Assembly: GCA_943912335.1 (NCBI GenBank)
Contig: CALTUD010000002.1
Location: 124,001-188,000 of the forward strand
Origin: an uncultured Acetobacteraceae bacterium
GTDB taxonomy: Bacteria; Pseudomonadota; Alphaproteobacteria; Acetobacterales; Acetobacteraceae
Length of the DNA stretch: 64,000 nt
Direction of reading: 5' to 3'
The position numbers were made by a program, and so were the translations under genes. The notes beneath the pieces were generated by a model that was not told where the DNA came from, ran no database searches, and saw only the letters and a list, made by a program, of their open reading frames with translations. Below, piece after piece: positions 56,017 through 64,000 of this stretch. Within the stretch, counting starts at the first letter, position 1; the number at the start of each line of letters is the position of its first letter.

Positions 56017-57507
56017 TCAGCGCTGAAGGTAGCGGCGCCGCAGATGTGCAAGGTAGATCGTCGGATCGAGCGGCCCCCCGGTCGCTTCCGCGATGATCTG
56101 CGGCGTTTCGCCAAAGCTGGCTCGGCCATGGACTGCGTCCCGCAACCACGCGGTCAGCGATCCGAACTCTCCGGCTTCGATCGACCTGTCCAGGTTCGGC
56201 AGTGCTCTCCGCGCCGCGTCCATCAACTGCGCCGCCGTCATCGCGCCGAGCGAGTACGTCGGGAAATACCCGAACAACCCGGCTGGCCAGTGAACGTCCT
56301 GCAAGCAACCTGAAGCGTCGTCGGTCACATCCACGCTGATCGACTGCTTCAGACCGTCATTGAAGGCGGTAGGCAGATCGGCGAGCGCCAGATCGCCGTT
56401 GATCATCGCCTTCTCCAGGCCGTAGCGCAGTATGATGTGCGCCGGATAGGTCACTTCGTCCGCGTCGACCCGGATCAGCCCAGGCTCGACACGACGCATC
56501 GATGCCACGAGGTTGTGCGGCTCGAACGCCGGCTGATCGCCGAACGTGTCGCACAGCAGCGGCGACAGGAAGCGCAGAAACGCGTCGCTGCGGCAGACCT
56601 GCATCTCGATCAGCAGCGACTGGCTCTCATGCAGGCTCATGCCCCGCGCCTGCCCGACCGGCTGCGCCAGGAACGCCGCCGGCCGCCCCTGTTCGTAGAG
56701 AGCATGGCCGGTCTCGTGCAGCACCCCCATCAATGCGCTGGAAAAATCCTCCTCGTCGTATCGCGTGGTGATCCGCACATCCTGGGTGGCGCCGCCGCAG
56801 AACGGGTGGGCGCTGATGTCCAACCTGCCGCGCTCGAAATCGAACCCGACCGCGCGCATCAGCGTCTCGCCCAGCGCCTTCTGTGCCGCGATTGGGAAGG
56901 GGCCCTCCATCGGCGCCGGCTCAGGTTGCGCGGCCTGCTTCTCCAGAGCTTGCCCGATCAGTTCCGGCAGAGCAGCGCCAAGCTCGGCGAAGATCGGATC
57001 GACGAAGAGCTGCGTCGTGCCCGGGTCGAACTGGTCCAGCAGCGCATCGTAGGGCGAGAGGCCGAGCGCCTCGCCCTTGGCCCGGCCGATCTCCCGCTGC
57101 GTGTCCAGGACGCGTTGCAGATCGGGACGCAGGCCCGCGAAATCGTTCTCCTTGCGGGCCTGGCGCCAGCGCACCTCGCATGCGGTGGAGGCGCGCGCGG
57201 CCTCCTCCACCAGATCCGCCGGCACTGCCGTGGCATGCGCATGCTGGCGCCGCATCTCACGCAAATTGGCGCGCTGCCACGCCCCCAACCCGTCTTGCTC
57301 GGCGTTCGCCGCCGCCAGCAGCTCCGCGGTTTCCGTCTCGGTCAGCAGCGTATGCGCCATTACTGACAAGGTCGCGATCACCTCGCCGCGCGTTTCGACG
57401 GCCCCGAGCGGCATGGTGGTTTCCTTGTCCCAGCCCAGGATTCCGAGCGCATCGCCCAGGCGTGACAGCCTGGTGAAACGCTGTTCCAGCTTCGTGTAGG
57501 CGGTCAT
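56017..57507 (-). CDS. Carboxypeptidase M32 (Taq type)
   Basis: 496-residue zinc metallocarboxypeptidase. Zinc motif HETGH in LMGVLHETGHALYEQG near residue 260, followed by SLHESQSLLIE with third ligand Glu. N-terminus KLEQRFTRLSRLGDALGILG is standard for the family. Cytosolic peptide turnover. ATG at 57507 is supported by family start MTAYTKLEQRF; the longer frame is a shadow of the TPR gene on the other strand. Confidence 0.92.
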   Translation of the reverse strand: MTAYTKLEQRFTRLSRLGDALGILGWDKETTMPLGAVETRGEVIATLSVMAHTLLTETETAELLAAANAEQDGLGAWQRANLREMRRQHAHATAVPADLVEEAARASTACEVRWRQARKENDFAGLRPDLQRVLDTQREIGRAKGEALGLSPYDALLDQFDPGTTQLFVDPIFAELGAALPELIGQALEKQAAQPEPAPMEGPFPIAAQKALGETLMRAVGFDFERGRLDISAHPFCGGATQDVRITTRYDEEDFSSALMGVLHETGHALYEQGRPAAFLAQPVGQARGMSLHESQSLLIEMQVCRSDAFLRFLSPLLCDTFGDQPAFEPHNLVASMRRVEPGLIRVDADEVTYPAHIILRYGLEKAMINGDLALADLPTAFNDGLKQSISVDVTDDASGCLQDVHWPAGLFGYFPTYSLGAMTAAQLMDAARRALPNLDRSIEAGEFGSLTAWLRDAVHGRASFGETPQIIAEATGGPLDPTIYLAHLRRRYLQR

Positions 57508-57593
57508 GCCGTGGCTCCTCGTTCGTCCCGCTATTGCAGACCGGTCGCGTCGCGGGAACAAGGGCGGATGGCCGGGGGCGGGGAGGCGTGCAG

Positions 57594-59444
57594 TTGACCG
57601 AGAACACGGAGCGGCTCCGCGCGGCGCGAACCCTGGCCGATCGCGGCACATCGGCTCATCAGAAGAACGACACTCTCGCCGCCGAAAGGCTTTATCGCGA
57701 AGCGCTGGCGATCGACCCGGCCTCGCCTGACGCGCTGCACGGCATGGGCGTGCTGGCTCTCCAGCGCGGCCTGCCGGCGCAGGCGATCGCCCTGATCGGC
57801 CGCGCGTCCGCCGCCCGCCCGGACCAGCCCCTGTTCACCCTTAATCTCGGTCACGCCTTGCTCGGTTGCGGCCATGTCGAGGAAGCCCGCGCGGCGATGC
57901 GTACCGCGACCTTGCTCGACCCTGGCGATCCGCGCGCCCATGCCGCATTGGCGACCGTGCTGGAACGGCTTGGCCGATCGGACGAAGCGCTCGCCTCGGC
58001 GTGGACTGCGCTCGACCGCGTCATTGATCCGAAGGCGATTCCCGGCACGCAGGCTCTCGCCGGCCGCGCCGCCTCCGCACTCGGACGCTGGCCCGATGCC
58101 GTTGCGGCTTTCTCGCGTGCGGTCGCCGAAAACCCGTCCGACGCCGCCTCCTGGCACGGTCTCGCCGTCGCTCAGGCCGCGTCGGGACGAAGCGACGAGG
58201 CCGAACGCTGCTTCCGGCAGGTCGCGGCCCTGCTCCCGGACGACCCGGCGGCTCTCGCCAATCTCGGTGCGCGCCTCTGGGAGAACGGCAGGCTCGACGA
58301 GGCCCTCGACACCCTGCGTCGCGCCGAAACCCTCGCGCCGCCCACGGCGGAAACCAGCAGCAATCTCGGCCTCGTCCTGCTCGCTCTGGGTCATCTTCCC
58401 GAAGCCGAGCGCAGACTGGCCGATGCCGCGCGGCAGGCCCCCGACCGCGCCGGCATCCGCGTCAATCACGGCACCGCTCTGCTGGACCTCGACCGATTCG
58501 ACGAGGCCGAACGCTGCTTTTTGCAGGTGGAACACAACGATGCCGGCACGCTCGATGCTGAGCGCGCGCGCTTCAACCGCGCAACGCTTCTGCTCGGCAC
58601 CGGCCGCTTCGCCGAAGGCTGGGCCGGGTTCGAGGCGCGTCACGCCGTGCTCGGCCGCGCATCCTACTCGCTGCCGTTCTGGGACGGTACCCCGCTCGAT
58701 CCATCGGCACCGCTGCTGATCGAGGCCGAGCAGGGCCTCGGCGACATGATCCAGTTCCTGCGCTACGTACCGGAGGCGATGCGCCGGGCGTCCGTCGTGC
58801 TGCGCCTGCCCGATCCGTTGCACCGTCTGGCGCGGCGATCCCTGCCGCCCACCTGTTGCATCATCGGCCGCGCGGACCCGGCCCCGCAGGGTGCGGTGTT
58901 GGCCGATCTGCTCAGCCTGCCGCTCCTGCTCGGTCTGCCCGAACCGTTTTTCCCTGGTGCCTATCTCGATGCCGACCCCGCCGGGTCGTCCGGGGCGATC
59001 GGTCTGTGCTGGTCCGGCAGCCCCGGCTATCGCTTCGACCGCCGACGCTCTCTCCATCTCGCGCAACTGGCGCCGCTGGCGACAACTGGCCGGTCCTTCG
59101 TCGCGCTCCAGCCCGACCAGCAGGACGAAACGCCGCCGGACGGAATGGAACTCGCGCGTCCCGTCCTGCGCGATCTTGCCGACACCGCCGCCTGGATCGC
59201 GTCATGTCCGCTGGTCGTCACCGTGGATACCGCCGTGGCTCATCTCGCCGGCGCCCTGGATCGCCCGACCCTGCTGCTGAACCGCTTCGGCGGCGACTGG
59301 CGCTGGCGCGGCGCCAACCGCGACGGGCAGGGGCGGAGTTTGTGGTATCCCAGCGTGCGGGTTCTGGATCAGGCCGAACCCCTGCCACCCGAACAGGCAT
59401 GGCCCGTCGTGATCGAACGCGCCGCCGCCCTTCTGGCCGGTTGA
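57594..59444 (+). CDS. TPR protein with C-terminal glycosyltransferase-like domain
   Basis: 616 residues. N-terminal about 330 residues are TPRs (AERLYREALAIDPASPDALH and similar repeats: ALHGMGVLALQRG, FTLNLGHALLGCGHVEEA). The C-terminal domain has WAGFEARHAVLGRASYSLPF, then IASCPLVVTVDTAVAHLAGA and LLLNRFGGDWRWR, the GT9/GT41-related domain often fused to TPRs in alphaproteobacteria. TTG at 57594 is chosen: GGGAGG lies seven bases upstream. Role unknown; possibly protein or glycan glycosylation. Confidence 0.75.
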   Translation: MTENTERLRAARTLADRGTSAHQKNDTLAAERLYREALAIDPASPDALHGMGVLALQRGLPAQAIALIGRASAARPDQPLFTLNLGHALLGCGHVEEARAAMRTATLLDPGDPRAHAALATVLERLGRSDEALASAWTALDRVIDPKAIPGTQALAGRAASALGRWPDAVAAFSRAVAENPSDAASWHGLAVAQAASGRSDEAERCFRQVAALLPDDPAALANLGARLWENGRLDEALDTLRRAETLAPPTAETSSNLGLVLLALGHLPEAERRLADAARQAPDRAGIRVNHGTALLDLDRFDEAERCFLQVEHNDAGTLDAERARFNRATLLLGTGRFAEGWAGFEARHAVLGRASYSLPFWDGTPLDPSAPLLIEAEQGLGDMIQFLRYVPEAMRRASVVLRLPDPLHRLARRSLPPTCCIIGRADPAPQGAVLADLLSLPLLLGLPEPFFPGAYLDADPAGSSGAIGLCWSGSPGYRFDRRRSLHLAQLAPLATTGRSFVALQPDQQDETPPDGMELARPVLRDLADTAAWIASCPLVVTVDTAVAHLAGALDRPTLLLNRFGGDWRWRGANRDGQGRSLWYPSVRVLDQAEPLPPEQAWPVVIERAAALLAG

Positions 59445-59466
59445 GAGCGGACGGCCCGGGCGCGGA

Positions 59467-62394
59467 TCAGTTCGCGCCGCGCTTCCGGATCGGTGCCACG
59501 GTTTCCCGCGCGATCGCATCCTCGGCCCGGGTCAGCACGGCCACCAGCGAGGCGCGCAGCTCTTCCAGCTTGCGTTCGCTGCCGACCTTCAGCCCGAACA
59601 GATCCTTCACATAGAACACGTCCACCGCGCGTACGCCGTAGGTCGTCACATGCGCCGACGCGATCTGCATGCCTTGCTGGCTCATCGCCGCGGTCACGTC
59701 GTGCAGCAGGCCGGGCCTGTCGCGCCCGTTCACCTCGATCACCGTGTAGGCGTTGGACGCACGGTTATCGATCACCACGCGCGGCGGCACATGGATTGCC
59801 CGCATGCGCCGCCCGACCAGACTGACCGAGCTGCGGGCGATCTCTTCTTCCAGATCGATGGTGCCGGACAAAGCCTGTTCCACCAGCACGGAAAGGCGCG
59901 CCAGACGATGCGGGGCGTCGAACGTGTCCTCCGACGCGTCCTGGACCCAGAACGTGTCGAGCGCCATGCCGTTGGTCATGGTGTGGATGCGCGCATCGAC
60001 GATGGAGGCGCCGGCCACGGCGAGCGCTCCGGCGATCCGGCTGAACAGGCCCGGATGATCGGCGGTGTAGATCGTCACCTCCGTCACCGCGCGGGCCGGT
60101 AGAGGCTGCGTTTCCACCGTCAACGGCGCATCGCGCTGCACGCTGTCCCGGATCATGCGGGCATGGCGCGCATGCGTTTCCGGATCGAAGGATAGCCAAT
60201 AGCCGCCATAGCCGAGACGCAGGAAGTCCTCCGTCTCCTCCGGCGTGAAGCCTTCCTCCTCGAGCAGGATCGCCGCGGCTTCCTTGCCGCGCGCCACGCG
60301 AACATCGCGCTCGGTGGTGGCCAGACCGCCGGCCAGGACCTCCGCCACGCGCGCGTAGAGCTCGCGCAGGAGCGTCGCCTTCCAGGCGTTCCACACCTTC
60401 GAACTGACCGCGCGCATATCCACGACGGTCAAAATCAGCAGCAGGCGCAGGCGCTCCGGCGACTGGATGGTGTCGGCCAGATCGAGGATCGTCTTCGGGT
60501 CATCGATGTCGCGACGGAATGCGGTCTGGCTCAGCAGCAGGTGGTGCAGCACCAGCCAGGACACCGTCTCGGTTTCCTCGGCCGACAAACCCAGGGCCGG
60601 ACAGATCTCCAGCGCCATCTCCGAGCCCAGCTCGGAATGATCGCCGCCGCGCCCCTTGGCGATGTCGTGCAGCAGCGTCGCCACGTAGAGCGCCCGACGG
60701 CTTTGCAGATCCTCCACCAGGTCGTTGGCGACCGGTGTTTCCTCCGCCAGAAGTCCGGCTTCCAGCGCACCCAGAATCCGCACCGCCTCGATCGTGTGCT
60801 CGTCCACGGTGAACACATGATAGGTGTCGAACTGCATCTGGCCGACGATGCGCGACCATTGCGGGATCAGACGTCCCAGCAGCCCGGTCTCGTTCAGCAC
60901 ATGCAGCCATCGTGCGCCCGAGCGCGGCGGATCGGCGCGGATGATCTCGTCGCGACGCAACTCGCCGGACCGGTCCGGACGCGGCTTGCGCGTCGGGCGC
61001 TCGCCGCAGAGCAGTTCCAGCAGAATACCCATCGCCTCGGGGTTGTCGCGCAGCGCGGCGGCGCGGCGCTCCCAGCGGATCAGCAGATGCATCGCCAGCG
61101 GGTGGATCGGCAGCTTGCGGTCGCGCGCCGCCGCCAGCAGACGCAGCATCATGATCGGGTCGCGATCGAACGACACGTCCGGCTGGGCCATGATCGCGCC
61201 GTCGGCGATCATGAAACCGGCCCGACGCAGCGCCTCGTCGGTTTCCGGCGCCGTCGCCGGCACGCCCAGCGCCTGACGCAGCACCTGCGGCTCCAGGATG
61301 TGCGTGAAGCGCATCACCTCGCGCGCGGTCAGGAAATAGTGCCGCATGAACCGCTCGACGCCGACCTGACGGCCATGCTGGGTGTAGCCCATGCGCGCGC
61401 CGACCACCGGCTGCATGTCGAAGGTGAGCCGTTCTTCCGCGCGGCCGGCGACGTAGTGCAGATGGAACCGCACCGTCCACAGGAAATCCCAGGACCGGCT
61501 GGCCCGCTTGGCCTCCTGCTCGGTCAGGAGCGGCGGGCGCCCGGCGCCGGCACGCGCCAGATCGGCGAAGGTATGCGTTCCGAGCGTGTAACGACATAGC
61601 CAGTAAAGCGTCTGCATGTCGCGCAGACCGCCCCGGCCTTCCTTGATGTTCGGCTCAACCAGGAACGGGCTCTCGCCGTAGCGCTGGTGACGCAGGCTGC
61701 GCTCGCGCTGCTTGTCGGCGATGAAATTGCCGGCGCCGCTTTCCACGCTGGCGAGAATGAACCGGGCCTGGAACGAGGCGAACAGGGCGGCGTCGCCGGC
61801 GATGCGCCGCGCATCCAGAAGCGTCGTCCGTACCGTGGTGTCCGCTGCCGCCTCGGCGACGCATTGGCTCGCAGACCGGGTCGCATGACCGACCTTCAGC
61901 CCCAGATCCCACAAAAAGTAGAGCATGAACTCGACCGCGGAGAGGATCGCCGGTTCGGGTTCCTCGTCGGTCAGGAACAGCAGATCGATGTCGCTGAACG
62001 GCGCCAGCGTGCCGCGCCCGTAGCCCCCGGTCGCGACGATCGCCAGGGTGAAACCGTCCGCGATGCCGCCCGCATCGGCCCCGCGTGCTGCTTCGGCCAT
62101 GCGTTTGGCGGCGGCGACCTCGTCCGCCAAGGCGTCCTGGAGCGCGAAATCATGGAGGGCCGCGATCAGCCCGTCGGTCAGCGCCGCCAACTGATGCGCG
62201 GCGCCGATGCCGTCCAGCTCGTGTGCTTCGAACGCATCGCGCACGCTCTGCTGGATGCGCGCGAGATGACGCCTGAACGCGGCGATCGCCGTGCCACGCG
62301 GGGTGGGCGGCGCATCGGCGGGTCTGGCGAGCGCGGAGGCGAGCTGACGAGCGGCCATGGCGGGTTCGAGGAGAGTCGCGGCGGGCTTGGGCAT
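59467..62394 (-). CDS. glnD: Bifunctional uridylyltransferase/uridylyl-removing enzyme GlnD
   Basis: 975 residues, nitrogen sensor that modifies PII according to glutamine level. Order: nucleotidyltransferase domain with TGGYGRGTLAPFSDIDLLFL near residue 150, HD domain with ATLLHDIAKGRGGDHSELG, and two C-terminal ACT domains that bind glutamine (VTEVTIYTADHPGLFSRIAG and VIEVNGRDRPGLLHDVTAAM). ATG at 62394 starts MPKPAATLL; in-frame codons upstream run into the mutS stop region. It ends one base before mutS stops, so the genes may be cotranscribed (mutS-glnD). Confidence 0.95.
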   Translation of the reverse strand: MPKPAATLLEPAMAARQLASALARPADAPPTPRGTAIAAFRRHLARIQQSVRDAFEAHELDGIGAAHQLAALTDGLIAALHDFALQDALADEVAAAKRMAEAARGADAGGIADGFTLAIVATGGYGRGTLAPFSDIDLLFLTDEEPEPAILSAVEFMLYFLWDLGLKVGHATRSASQCVAEAAADTTVRTTLLDARRIAGDAALFASFQARFILASVESGAGNFIADKQRERSLRHQRYGESPFLVEPNIKEGRGGLRDMQTLYWLCRYTLGTHTFADLARAGAGRPPLLTEQEAKRASRSWDFLWTVRFHLHYVAGRAEERLTFDMQPVVGARMGYTQHGRQVGVERFMRHYFLTAREVMRFTHILEPQVLRQALGVPATAPETDEALRRAGFMIADGAIMAQPDVSFDRDPIMMLRLLAAARDRKLPIHPLAMHLLIRWERRAAALRDNPEAMGILLELLCGERPTRKPRPDRSGELRRDEIIRADPPRSGARWLHVLNETGLLGRLIPQWSRIVGQMQFDTYHVFTVDEHTIEAVRILGALEAGLLAEETPVANDLVEDLQSRRALYVATLLHDIAKGRGGDHSELGSEMALEICPALGLSAEETETVSWLVLHHLLLSQTAFRRDIDDPKTILDLADTIQSPERLRLLLILTVVDMRAVSSKVWNAWKATLLRELYARVAEVLAGGLATTERDVRVARGKEAAAILLEEEGFTPEETEDFLRLGYGGYWLSFDPETHARHARMIRDSVQRDAPLTVETQPLPARAVTEVTIYTADHPGLFSRIAGALAVAGASIVDARIHTMTNGMALDTFWVQDASEDTFDAPHRLARLSVLVEQALSGTIDLEEEIARSSVSLVGRRMRAIHVPPRVVIDNRASNAYTVIEVNGRDRPGLLHDVTAAMSQQGMQIASAHVTTYGVRAVDVFYVKDLFGLKVGSERKLEELRASLVAVLTRAEDAIARETVAPIRKRGAN

Positions 62395-62395
62395 G

Positions 62396-64000
62396 CTAGC
62401 GCGAACGTAGCGCGTCGCTGTTGGTCGCAACAGCTTGATCATGCGATGCAACAAAAATCGCGCGCAGTTGGTACAGCGCCTCTAACGCTTCGCGCGGGGT
62501 GAGACTGTCCGGGTCGATCGCCGCCATCGCCTCCCGGAACGGGTCGGCTTTCGACTCCTCCTTGTCCAGCCCGGCGAAAAGCGGCAGGCGCGCCGCCGTC
62601 TCGCCGCGACTCTTTTCCAGCGCCGACAGCAGCCGCCCGGCACGACGCACCACCGGCTCCGGTACGCCCGCCAGCTTGGCCACGTGCACGCCCCAGCTCC
62701 GTCCCGCCACGCCGGGCAGAACCTCGTGCCGGAACACCACCTGGTTCTTCCATTCCCGCACGCTCATCGTGTGTGGACACAGGCCCGGCAACGTGTCGGC
62801 CAGCTCGCCTAGCTCGTGGAAATGGGTGGCGAAGATGGTGCGGCAGCGCTGCGCGCCGTGCAGCGACTCCAGCACCGCCCAGGCGATCGCCAGCCCGTCC
62901 AGGGTCGAGGTGCCGCGGCCGATCTCGTCCACCACCACCAGCGAGCGCGGTCCGGCGAGGTTCAGGATCGACGCGGTCTCCGTCATCTCCACCATGAAGG
63001 TGCTGCGCCCGCGCGCCAGATCGTCGGACGCGCCGACGCGGGAGAACAACCGGTCCACAAGCCCGATCTCCGCCCGCTCCGCCGGCACAGGCAGACCGGC
63101 CTGCGCCAGAACCACCGCCAGCGCCGCCTGACGCAGGAAGGTCGATTTTCCGGCCATGTTCGGGCCGGTCAGCAGCATCACGCGCCGCCCGTCGGAGAGA
63201 TCGCAATCGTTGGGCGTGAACCGGTCGGTCCGGCTCAACGCCGCTTCCACCACCGGATGCCGCAGGGCCGTCATCCGGAACGTCGCATCCTCCAGGATTT
63301 CCGGCCGGCACCAGCGCCCATCGGCGGCCAGCGTCGCGCAGGATTGCGTCACGTCCAGCAGCGCCAGCGCCTCGGCGATCGCCGGCAGCGCCTCCGTCGC
63401 CAGGGTCTGGCTCACCAGAGCGTCGAATACGAGCCGTTCCCGCCGCGACGTGCGGCTGCCCGCCTCGGAGATCCGCCGATCCAGTTCGCTCAGCTCCGCC
63501 GTGGTGAAGCGAGACACGCTGGCCGTCCCCTGGCGCAGCACCAGAGCCGGGTTCGACCGCAATCCTGCAGCCGCCCCCACCGGCGCCTCGATCACGTAGC
63601 CGAGCTGGGCGTGATGCTTGATCTTCAGGCTGGCGACGCCGAATTGCTGCGCATAGTCGAGCTGCTTTCCGGCGATCACCTTGCGGCTGTCGTCGCGCAG
63701 ACGGCGTTCCGCATCCAGCTCGCCATCGAACCCTTCCGCGATCGCGCCGCCATCCTCGAGACGCGCCGGCAGGTCGTCCGACAGGGCACGGCGCAACAGC
63801 GTTTCCAGCCCGGCCGCGCGGTCCAGGGTTCGGCGCGCCGCGTCCAGCAAAGCGGGCAGGGGGCCTGCGAAGGGGGCGGCCGGCGCATCCGGCGCCAACA
63901 AAGCCGCCGCTGCATGCGCCGCCGCGAGGCCATCACGAATCGCCGCCAGATCGCGCGGCTGGCCGCGCCCCACCGAGAGCCGCCCCAGCGCGCGGGCGAT
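62396..64000 (-). CDS. mutS: DNA mismatch repair protein MutS, C-terminal part (runs off the window)
   Basis: Visible ~534 residues: end of the core/lever domain, clamp and the ATPase domain. Walker A TGPNMAGKSTFLRQAAL, Walker B/ABC region LVVVDEIGRGTSTLDGLAIA, and a SRVGASDDLARGRSTFMVEM linker with the conserved 'GASD' and signature. C-terminal helix-turn-helix follows. The gene continues past 64000; the mismatch-binding domain lies outside the window. Frame is uninterrupted over the part seen. Confidence 0.96.
   Translation of the reverse strand: MARALGRLSVGRGQPRDLAAIRDGLAAAHAAAALLAPDAPAAPFAGPLPALLDAARRTLDRAAGLETLLRRALSDDLPARLEDGGAIAEGFDGELDAERRLRDDSRKVIAGKQLDYAQQFGVASLKIKHHAQLGYVIEAPVGAAAGLRSNPALVLRQGTASVSRFTTAELSELDRRISEAGSRTSRRERLVFDALVSQTLATEALPAIAEALALLDVTQSCATLAADGRWCRPEILEDATFRMTALRHPVVEAALSRTDRFTPNDCDLSDGRRVMLLTGPNMAGKSTFLRQAALAVVLAQAGLPVPAERAEIGLVDRLFSRVGASDDLARGRSTFMVEMTETASILNLAGPRSLVVVDEIGRGTSTLDGLAIAWAVLESLHGAQRCRTIFATHFHELGELADTLPGLCPHTMSVREWKNQVVFRHEVLPGVAGRSWGVHVAKLAGVPEPVVRRAGRLLSALEKSRGETAARLPLFAGLDKEESKADPFREAMAAIDPDSLTPREALEALYQLRAIFVASHDQAVATNSDALRSR

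Overview
This window comes from a GC-rich chromosome (roughly 65-70% G+C by eye). Gene content suggests an alphaproteobacterium, most likely an acetic acid bacterium (Acetobacteraceae): gatCAB, an MmgR/alpha-r8-type sRNA, ELM1- and Tim44-like proteins, a PmtA-like methyltransferase, and ctaB kept beside only remnants of a cytochrome c oxidase operon. The family assignment is inference.

Left part (1-20.1 kb): partial argE; two GT4 glycosyltransferases; a lower-GC two-gene island (3.3-4.8 kb) with a RusA-like nuclease fused to an unknown domain and an uncharacterised partner; a DEAD-box helicase; a compound inverted-repeat element; an ELM1-family gene and a large unknown protein. Then come tRNA-Val(CAC), dgt, pncA, htpG, a lytic transglycosylase, a probable MmgR-type sRNA with its own promoter and terminator, an N-formylglutamate amidohydrolase, tRNA-Val(GAC), ruvX, gatCAB and tRNA-Ser(GCT).

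Middle part (about 20.9-43.4 kb): a compact contractile-tail phage-like cluster in P2-like tail order. It holds small DNA-binding and antiterminator-like regulators, a strong promoter followed at once by a terminator, terS, terL, portal, scaffold, capsid, head-tail genes, a tail-terminator protein fused to a GH99/WbsX-like domain, sheath, tube, a tail chaperone with a -1 frameshift site, U/X/D/V/W/J/I baseplate genes, a glycine-rich fibre and a convergent glycosyltransferase. The terL Walker A motif is split by a 209-residue class 3 mini-intein. No integrase, replication, repressor or lysis gene is visible, so it is either a remnant or a domesticated, gene-transfer-agent-like particle.

Right part (43.5-64 kb): greB, an S9 peptidase, gshB, a small membrane protein, a PmtA-like methyltransferase, then a coupled string of a degenerate cytochrome oxidase subunit I-like protein, ctaB and a CoxF-like peptide. 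On the other strand follow a Tim44-like protein, pmbA, an M16 peptidase, thrC and an M32 carboxypeptidase; a TPR protein lies on the plus strand; glnD and the C-terminal part of mutS close the window.

The most interesting signals are the class 3 intein, the CtaD-derived protein that appears to keep only the low-spin heme ligands, the promoter-terminator antitermination switch, the tail-terminator/glycosidase fusion, the near-canonical frameshift heptamer, and the RusA-fusion island.
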